In this document: positions 57,165 through 64,000 of the stretch, piece after piece
Position numbering within the stretch: the stretch's first letter is position 1
Layout of the letters: the number at the start of each line of letters is the position of its first letter
Source: Erythroxylum novogranatense
Lineage: Eukaryota; Streptophyta; Magnoliopsida; Malpighiales; Erythroxylaceae
NCBI GenBank assembly: GCA_029891385.1
Contig: CM057231.1
Span: 63,099,103-63,163,102 of the forward strand
Direction: 5' to 3'
Length of the DNA: 64,000 nt
Notes under the pieces: generated by a model
Told to the model about the DNA's origin: nothing
Database searches by the model: none
What the model saw: only the letters and a program-made list of their open reading frames with translations
Translations under genes and position numbers: made by a program

Positions 57165-57368
57165 CAAGTCGACTTACATAAAGGTATGAATATAACAAGT
57201 CAATCGGATCAAGACAAGTTAACTTATATGGAGATGTATTAAGACAAGGCGACTTATAACACACAAGTCGACTTATCGAGGCAAACAAGTCGACTTATAC
57301 AGCACAAGTCGACTTATTGGAGAGCGGAGTTACAAGTTTTACGTAAATGGTTGAAACAAGTCGACTTA
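57165..57368 (+). repeat. CAAGTCGACTTA palindrome array, 5' LTR
   Basis: Five perfect copies (57165, 57263, 57285, 57304, 57357) and three degenerate ones (CAAGTCAATCGG, CAAGTTAACTTA, CAAGGCGACTTA) in 200 bases of U3, about 120 bases upstream of the TATA box. Confidence 0.94.
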
Positions 57369-57489
57369 TGGATCCACAGATTCAGCTCCAACGGTCCAAT
57401 TTGATAAAAATGGCATGGACATAATCAAGCAACGGCTATAACAAATCAAGCAACGGCTAGAAGAGCTCCAACAGCTATATTTCCTCTAG

Positions 57490-57498
57490 TATAAATAG
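57490..57498 (+). promoter_or_regulatory. TATA box of SIRE-like copia 2 (5' LTR)
   Basis: TATAAATAG, a good plant TATA element. Transcription would start ~30 bases downstream and define R. In the 3' LTR the same site reads TCTAAATAG. Confidence 0.65.
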
Positions 57499-57980
57499 AG
57501 GATGATGGAAGAAGAGTAGATACAAGTTCTATAAGCTCAAATACTCTCATATTGCTTCAAATTGCTCAGTATTTCTCTTATTTTGTTACAAATTGTTTTA
57601 AGCATTTGTTCTTCAAATCTTTGTATTGTTTTATTACAATTTGAGTGACGAGTGAAAAGGTCACGTGAGGTAGGATTTGTGCCGGAAGACAAATCGAGTG
57701 TAAAAGGTTACTTGAGCCGGAATTCAAGTGACGTTGTAAAAAGTTCACACTCAACTACAAAGTGTGCAATAAATTGGTTGGCAAAATCCTAAGTGGGAGC
57801 TTAGGTAGAGGACGAGGTCTTAGCAGAACCTCTATAAAAACAAGTGTTTGATCTTCTTCCCTACACTTTTCAATTAAGTTTATCTAAATTGTTTTTGTGT
57901 GTTTAACTTCTGATTTTCTTGTAGAAATTTTCAAAGAATTTTTTAAGATCTATTCAAGCCCCCCTTCTAGATCACTTACA

Positions 57981-57996
57981 ATTGGTATCAGAGCAG
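57981..57996 (+). other. primer-binding site of SIRE-like copia 2
   Basis: ATTGGTATCAGAGCAG straight after the LTR: TTGGTATCAGAGCA initiator-Met complement. Confidence 0.94.
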
Positions 57997-58007
57997 AAGT
58001 ATCTGGG

Positions 58008-59704
58008 ATGGCACACAACAACCTTGCGGAAGAAGGTAACACTAATAACCGTCCTCCATTGTTTAATGGTACTAATTATTCTTCTTGGAAAAATCCTATG
58101 AAGTACCACATCATTATCGAGGGAGTTGAATACTGGAAGATCATTATCTTGGACTTGAAGCCCTCCGAAAGAAAATGGTGAGTTGAAAACGAGTGGAGTA
58201 TGATGATAACGATTGGAGGCAAGCGTACATCAATGCCAAAGCTATGAAGTCGATATATTGTGCATTAACAGTTGAGGAAAGAAACCGGGTAAATTCTTGC
58301 ACCTTGCCAAGGAAATGTGGAGAGACTTGAGTTACTCATGAAGGGACAAATCAAGTCCGGGAGACAAAAATCAACATGCTTCTCCACGACTACGAGATGT
58401 TCGTCATGAAAGAAGGTGAGTCAATTTCTATAATGCTTGATCGTTTTGCAGAAATCATAAATGGATTAGGCAACCTGGGAAAGCACATGACGGATAGCGA
58501 GAAGGTGAAGAAGATTCTTCGTTCACTGCCGAAGGAATGGGATTCTCAAGTCACCGCAATTATGGAATCAAAGGATCTCAACCATCTGGAATTCAACGCT
58601 TTGGTGGGATCACTTATCAACTACGAGATTATTCTCAAATCCAGAGGAGGTAGAGGTAAGCCTCAAAAATCTATTGCCTTTAAAGCTAACACTTCTTTTG
58701 TTGATGAAAGTGAAGAGGAAATAGATGAAGACGAGGAAGATGAAGAAATAGCTATGTACGCTAGAAATCTAAGAAAGTTCAAGGGACTTCTTAAAAATCG
58801 AAGGAAAGAATTAAATGGCGGAAAACATGTAGAAAGAAAGAGTTTTGGCGCGGAAAGAAAATCAAAAAGCTATGACGAAAAGAAAGGCAACGAAGAATGT
58901 TGGAGATGTGGAAAACGGGGACATATCGCAAGAGAATGCAAAAACTCATCATCAACATCAAACTTTCAGAAAAATGACAAATACGACAAAGGTAAAAGGA
59001 AAACTAGCCTGGTGGCAACTTCGAGTGATGAAGAGGATGCATATCAAAGCGACGATGAGAACAACCTGGCACTTATGGCAAAAAGTTGATCAAGTGATGA
59101 TGAAAATGAGGTAACTTTCAATGACCAAGATCTAAGAGATTCTTTTGATGCTTTGAAAAATGATTTTGAAGAACCAATTGAGATTAACAAAAAATTAAGA
59201 AAGAAAATACGAGAATTGGTTGCTGAAAATAAAGCCCTACATGATACTATTGATGATTTAGATAGTCCAAAAGAAGATCATTCTGCATGCCTTGTTGAAA
59301 AAGAAAATCTTATATGTGAACTTGATAGAGTTGGAAAGGAATTCTCTTACGTGGTTAGAAAATTTGCTAATGGAAACGAAAAGTTTGAGAACTTGTTATC
59401 TTTGCAAAGATACTCAATTTCTAAACATGGTTTAGGATATGATCCGTTTAACAAAGATTGTTCTTTGATTTCAAAATTCACTACGGATGGAAAAATTGCT
59501 CAATGTGCTAGATGTTTGAAAGATGGGCATATAGAAGTTGCATGCAAGAGTACTGGAAGATGTGTTAAGATTAAGAAAATTTGGGTTATTAAAGGCACAA
59601 CACCACCTAATGTGGTTTATATGGCTAACCAATATGGACCCAAAATGGCTTGGGTACCTATAAGAAGAAAGAACTTTGACATTGTAGGTACAAGCAAGGG
59701 ATGA
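58008..59704 (+). pseudogene. copia gag with zinc knuckle and long coiled-coil-like tail
   Basis: Starts at ATG 58008 (MAHNNLAEEG; PPLFNGTNYSSWK). A stop at 58181 and a break up to about 58375 interrupt it. 58376-59704 is then one frame with one stop (59087). Motifs: RFAEIINGLGNLGKH, ILRSLPKEWDSQ, acidic linker (58700-58750), knuckle CWRCGKRGHIAREC (58900-58940), and a Lys/Glu-rich segment RKKIRELVAENKALHDTID likely to coil. A second Cys/His motif CARCLKDGHIEVAC lies at about 59505-59550. Confidence 0.88.
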
Positions 59705-59720
59705 AAAACCGTCAAGCACG

Positions 59721-59828
59721 TGGTACATCGACAGCGGATGTTCGAGACACATGAGTGGGGACAAGAATCTTTTTGCGGAAATCAAACCGAAAAAATAAGG
59801 TTATGTCACCTTCGGAGACAACAACAAA
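59721..59828 (+). pseudogene. copia protease N-terminus
   Basis: In the +1 frame relative to gag: WYIDSGCSRHMSGDKN, with the DSG active site, up to FGDNNKG. A stop interrupts at about 59797. It then joins abruptly to mid-integrase at about 59828. Compared with SIRE-like copia 1 about 600 bases are missing: the rest of protease, the HHCC finger and the first integrase Asp. Confidence 0.85.
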
Positions 59829-61512
59829 GGTTGGTTCAGAATGAGAAGGATTTGACGATTGTTGCAATAAGAACCGATCATGGAGGAGAATTTGAGTGTG
59901 ATCCATTTGAAAAGCTGTGCGACAAATATGGAATGGAACACAATTTCTCAACACCAAGAACACCACAACAAAATGGTGTAGTAGAAAGTAAGAATCGCTC
60001 ACTTGAAGAAATGAGTAGAACAATGCTTAATGAGTATCATCTTCCTAAATCCTTTTGGGCGGAAGCAGTCAATACCGCATGCTACGTGATAAATAGGGTG
60101 CACTTGCGAAGAGACAAAAATATGACACCCTATGAACTTTGGAAAGGTAAGAAACCCAACATCTCTTATTTTCATCCTTTAGGTTGTAAAGTTTTTATTC
60201 ATAATAATGGAAAGAGCAATTTAGGAAAATTCGATTCTAAATCCGATGTTCCTGTATTTATTGGTTATTCTCAAACTAGTAAGGCTTTTAGAGTTTTTAA
60301 TAATAGGACTAAATGTGTAGAAGAAAGTATACATGTTAAATTTGATGATATGATTTCACCCCCGAGAAAGGTTTGTTTTGATGATGATGCAGGAAGCTCA
60401 GGTGATAAAGTTGAAGAAATTAAATCCAAGATTGAGGAATTGAAGCTAGATGAAGAAAATCATGTACCCGACATTTAATCATGGGCAAAAGCAAAAAACC
60501 ACCCTATGGAGCAAGTCATTGGTGATTTAAATATTGGTGTAAGAACTAGGAGAAATATCTATGAGAATATGAGTAATTCAGCCTTCATTTCGTTGGTAGA
60601 ACCCAAAAATATAGAAGAAGCTCTTAAAGATGAAAATTGGCTTTTAGCTATGCAAGAGGAGTTTAATCAATTCAAGCGAAATGATGTTTGGGATTTGGTA
60701 GCTCCACCAGAGGACAAGGCCATCATTGGAGTCAAGTGGATAAATCGGATAAAGTATGATGAGAATGGTGAAGCGGTTAAAAATAAATCAAGGCTAGTGG
60801 CTCAAGGATTTTATCAAGAAGAAGGCCTTAATTACAATGAGACATATGCTCCTGTGGCTCGTTTGGAGGCAATTAGGCTACTATGTGCATTCGCGTCTCA
60901 TAAAAGGATCAAATTAAATCAAATGGACGTCTAGAGCGCATTTCTAAATGGGTATATTCAAGAGGAAGTCTATGTCAAACAACCGCCGGGATTTGAAGAT
61001 CACGAGCATCCAGACTATGTCTACAAACTCAAGAAGGCACTGTATGGACTAAAGCAAGCACCTAGAGCATGTATGAGAGGTTAAGTACTTTTCTAACTCA
61101 ACATGGATATGTTCGTGGTAAGATAGATAATACACTGTTTATTAAACATGTTGATAATGATATGCTTGTTTGTCAAATTTATGTTGATGACATTGTGTTT
61201 GGTGCCACTAATGAATTTTTGTGCAAAGAGTTCAGTGATTTAATGCAAGGTGAGTTTGAAATGAGTATGATGGGAGAACTCAAATTCTTTCTTAGATTGC
61301 AAATCAAAAGCACAAAATGGAATATTCATCCATCAATCGAATATACAAAGGAACTTCTTAAGAAGTTTAAAATGGATGGATCGAAGTGGCGGCAACACCA
61401 ATGGCGACAAATCGGTCTTAGAAAACATGAAAATGAAGAAGACGTTGATCAAAAACTTTATAGAGGTATGATCGGCTCTCTTTTGTATTTAATCGCTTTA
61501 GACACGATATAA
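59829..61512 (+). pseudogene. copia integrase C-half and reverse transcriptase
   Basis: Integrase: RTDHGGEFE (second Asp) and QQNGVVESKNR (Glu kept; the usual Arg is Ser), then FIGYSQTSKAFRVFN. RT: IEEALKDENWLLAMQEE, WINRIKYDENGEAVKNK, NETYAPVARLEAI, QMDV-stop-SAFLNGY (stop near 60932), [10 protein letters not shown] one-base loss near 61065 shifts the frame, and YVDD is intact at 61180-61191 with MMGELKFFL after it. Breaks: stop 60476, stop 60932, frameshift 61065, further stop 61510. Confidence 0.9.
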
Positions 61513-61732
61513 TGTTTGCCACATATCTTTGTGCTAGATTTCAATCTTGTCCTAAGATTTCTCACTTGAGTGCTGTAAAAGAATTTTAGATATTTGAGTA
61601 AAACTATTAATCATGTTTTATGGTATCCTAGTTGTGATTCATTTGATTTGTATGCTTATAGTGATCTTGATCATGGTGGTGTAGAATTGATAGAAAAGTA
61701 CTAGTAGTTTATGTCATTTCTTAGGATCATCT

Positions 61733-62122
61733 TTGATATCTTGGGCTAGTAAAAAGCAAGTTAGAGTAGCAATTTCCACTGCTGAATCTGAATATGTAGC
61801 AGCTGGGAGTGCTTGTGCCCAAGTTCTTTGGATTAAACATCAATTGCTTGATTATGGTAATGTGGTCAAAAATATTCCTATCTATTGTGATAATACCAGT
61901 GCTATTTGTTTGAGTAAAAATCCTATACTGCATAGTAGAACAAAGCATATAGAAATTAGACATCATTTTATTCGTAATCATTATTTGAAAGGTGGCATTG
62001 TTTTGAAGCATGTTTCTACTAATGATCAATTGGCTGACATTTTTACTAAACCTCTTAAGGAAGATGTGTTTGTGAATATTAAATTAAGGTTAGGCATGTG
62101 TGATTTAAATTCCTTTGGATGA
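61733..62122 (+). pseudogene. copia RNase H, C-terminal part
   Basis: ISTAESEYVAAGSA (catalytic Glu context), YCDNTSAICLSKNP (catalytic Asp), HIEIRHHFI and QLADIFTKPL in order, ending at 62122. The N-terminal part at 61513-61732, with the first Asp region, is frame-shifted. It would degrade the RNA strand in reverse transcription. Confidence 0.88.
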
Positions 62123-62580
62123 ATGTGTTTTTGCTACATTAAATGGTCAATATATGAGGCACACATGCAATTACATCCAAAGACTTCATCATCGTGTTTT
62201 TCACAAAGCCTAATTGGAGTTTCAGTCTATTACCGTTGAGGATTTATTTGACATTTTCTTGTAATGACTACTACTTGTGTTTGTTGTTTGGTTTTCAATC
62301 TTCATTAATCTTCAATTGAGTTTATTTTCTCCATTGATTTTTTATTATGACAAAAAGGGGGAGTAAGATTGAAATTGATATTTGATTAAGGGGGAGTGAA
62401 AATTTCATTTGAACATTTCATTGATTTGCAATTTTATTGAATTCTATTCTAATCATTGATTTATGATTAAGGGGGAGTTAACCTAACTAATCAAGACAAG
62501 GGAAACCTTGATCAAATTTTATGTCTTTCAAAATTCTTGTCAATTTCTAAATATTTTGTCATTATCAAAAAGGGGGAGAT
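62123..62580 (+). other. 3' spacer with four polypurine-tract-like motifs
   Basis: Non-coding. AAAAAGGGGGAG at 62352-62363, AAGGGGGAG at 62388 and 62469, and the working tract AAAAAGGGGGAGAT at 62567-62580 next to the LTR. ATTATCAAAAAGGGGGAG recurs almost exactly at 62345 (ATTATGACAAAAAGGGGG) and 62562. Confidence 0.85.
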
Positions 62581-63638
62581 TGTTGGACCAATGGCGGTTG
62601 ACAAATTAAATCCCTTTATGTTTTGATAATAATAAAATATCTAGAAATCGTTAAGAAAATTATTTCAGGTATTATTCAATGAAAGGATTTAGCAAATCAA
62701 GTTGAGGAAGTGTCTAATCAATGAGGAATCAAGTTGGGAGTTATCTACTAAGTAAAAATGGCATAATGCTTAAGGATAATGAAGGATTTGGTAATACAAG
62801 TCGACTTACATAAAGGTATGAATATAACAAGTCAATCGGATCAGTACAAGTTTAATTTATATGGAGATGTATTAAGACAAGACGACTTATAACACACAAG
62901 TCGACTTATCGAGAGAGACAAGTCGACTTATACAAAGACAAGTCGACTTATTGGAGAGCGGAGTTACAAGTTTTACGTAAATGGTTGAAACAAGTCGACT
63001 TATGCATTCGACAAGTCGACTTATGGATGCACAGATTCAGCTCCAACGGTCCAATTTGATAAAAATGGAATGGAGATAATCAAGCAACGGCTATAAAAAA
63101 TCAAGCAACGGCTAGAAGAGCTCCAACAGCTATATTTTCTCTAGTCTAAATAGAGGATGATGGAAGAAGAGTAGATACAAGTTCTATAAGCTCAAATACT
63201 CTCATGTTGCTTCAAATTGCTCAGTATTGCTCTTATTTTGTTACAAATTGTTTTGAGCATTTGTTCTTCAAATCTTTGTATTGTTTTATTACAATTTGAG
63301 TGACGAGTGAAAAGGTCACGTGAGGTAGGATTTGTGCCAGAAGACAAATCGAGTGTAAAAGGTTACTTGAGCCGGAATTCAAGTGGCATTGTAAAAAGTT
63401 CACACTCAACTACAAAGTGTGCAATAAATTGGTTGGCAAAATCCTAAGTAGGAGCTTAGGTAGAGGACGTAGGTCTTAGCACCGAACCTCTATAAAAACA
63501 AGTGTTTGATCTTCTTCCCTACACTTTTCAATTAAGTTTATCTAAATTGTTTTTGTGTGTTTAACTTCTGATTTTCTTGTAGAAATTTTCAAACAATTTT
63601 TTAAGATCTATTCAACCCCCCCTTCTAGATCACTTACA
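62581..63638 (+). repeat. 3' LTR of SIRE-like copia 2
   Basis: 1058 bases TGTTGGACC...CACTTACA. Nearly identical to the 5' LTR. Differences include one extra CAAGTCGACTTA copy (array 62797-63024 has six perfect copies) and TCTAAATAG in place of the TATA box (~63145). Confidence 0.95.
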
Positions 63639-63722
63639 CATTCATCTATATCCAAGTCACATTTACATTTCAATTCATTATACAAATTATAATTCATCAT
63701 AAACACTTTCATAAATCAAGCC

Positions 63723-64000
63723 TGTAACATCCCGGTTCTAGCGGGAATGGTAAAATAGTAAATATGAGTGTTCAAAGAGAGGTTAGAAATGTGATTACAT
63801 GTTCATGCTTGTGACATATATATATTGTGAAAAATGAAATTGTTGCACATGGAAATAATTGTACATGCATACATTGACATTTCCGGTATATTTGGTTCTA
63901 CTTATGAGTGAATGTTTTGAGAATTGTGGGTTATTGATCTTGAAAATTTATTTGGAGAGTGACATTATTGATTTTATAATTTTGGAGAATTTTAGGAATT
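63723..64000 (+). mobile_element. start of gypsy LTR F (L family), cut by window end
   Basis: TGTAACATCCCGG at 63723 interrupts LTR B. The phrases AATAATTGTACATGCAT and TTGACATTTCCGG match the first 130 bases of solo LTR L (8943). Whether it is solo or heads a full element cannot be seen. Confidence 0.78.

Larger units (their letters stand above)
56949..57980 (+). repeat. 5' LTR of SIRE-like copia 2
   Basis: 1032 bases TGTTGGACC...CACTTACA. Contains a palindrome array (57165-57368), a TATA box (57490-57498) and a pyrimidine-rich downstream part. The open reading frame starting at 57897 merely runs into gag and its ATG is not the gag start. Confidence 0.95.
56949..63638 (+). mobile_element. 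SIRE-like copia 2 (6.7 kb) nested in LTR B
   Basis: 5' LTR 56949-57980, PBS, gag 58008-59704, protease 59721-59828, integrase/RT 59829-61512, RNase H 61733-62122, a spacer with repeated polypurine tracts, 3' LTR 62581-63638. Target duplication CATTC at 56944-56948 and 63639-63643; LTR A 12168-12172 is the empty site. The LTRs are nearly identical, so the insertion is recent, yet the coding part is internally deleted and has several breaks, so it probably moved with help from another copy. Confidence 0.95.
46592..63722 (-). mobile_element. gypsy LTR B (same family as A), hosting two copia elements and LTR F
   Basis: Pieces 46592-46632, 56259-56948 and 63644-63722 join into a stretch collinear with LTR A 8256-8942 plus 12142-12250. 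Both copies of the CGGAC-CTCCT(CTCTT)-GTCCG hairpin are intact here (56819, 56907). GTTTG precedes it. It is interrupted by F at 63723 and continues past the window, so solo LTR versus full element cannot be decided. Confidence 0.82.

Noticed and set aside
59471..60023. Minus-strand ORFs of ~104 codons
   Set aside because: Antisense shadows of copia gag and integrase coding sequence.

Overview
The window reads as heterochromatic, AT-rich DNA of a flowering plant, probably a eudicot; the species cannot be told from the sequence. I find no host protein-coding gene, rRNA or tRNA gene. Nearly every stretch belongs to LTR retrotransposons (Ty1/copia and Ty3/gypsy) inserted into one another. Evidence is long terminal repeats with TG...CA ends, primer-binding sites matching the 3' end of initiator-Met tRNA (TGGTATCAGAGC-like), purine-rich polypurine tracts, target-site duplications, and decayed gag, protease, integrase, RT and RNase H reading frames. 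All coding regions are broken.

Layout. 1-4952: minus-strand copia element of a family here called alpha (5' LTR, leader, part of gag). 4953-6591: gypsy LTR pieces. 6592-17277: gag start, PBS and LTR of a minus-strand gypsy (D). Its LTR hosts a ~4.7 kb solo LTR (A, TSD AGCTT), which hosts a 3.2 kb solo LTR (L, TSD TCCTG). 17278-19311: LTR-like remnant J. 19312-26245: plus-strand chromodomain gypsy (M) lacking protease, RT and RNase H. 26246-38260: gag start, PBS and LTR of minus-strand gypsy E, hosting a 8.8 kb SIRE-like copia (26869-35702) that carries an extra ~750-codon ORF after pol. 38261-43450: unclassified DNA and LTR remnants (I, a Tat-like 3' region, LTR H). 43451-46591: plus-strand gypsy LTR C. 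From 46592 to the window end: LTR B, of the same family as A and C but inverted relative to C. B hosts a full-length copia alpha element (46633-56258), a second SIRE-like copia (56949-63638, TSD CATTC) and the start of another LTR (F, 63723).

A and B act as reciprocal empty sites, which fixes the nested boundaries to the base. Two signals stand out. First, LTRs and leaders of two different copia families hold dense arrays of the palindrome AAGTCGACTT. Gypsy LTRs of several families carry their own CG-containing palindrome clusters beside a common flanking phrase. Second, several gypsy LTRs share a stem-loop (TGAGCT-N4-AGCTCA) followed by a pyrimidine tract and CAGG. The most protein-like novelty is the extra ORF at 28061-30313.

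All family assignments come from reading the sequence and recalled knowledge; no database search was run. Names A-M, alpha and SIRE1/2 are labels used only in this report.
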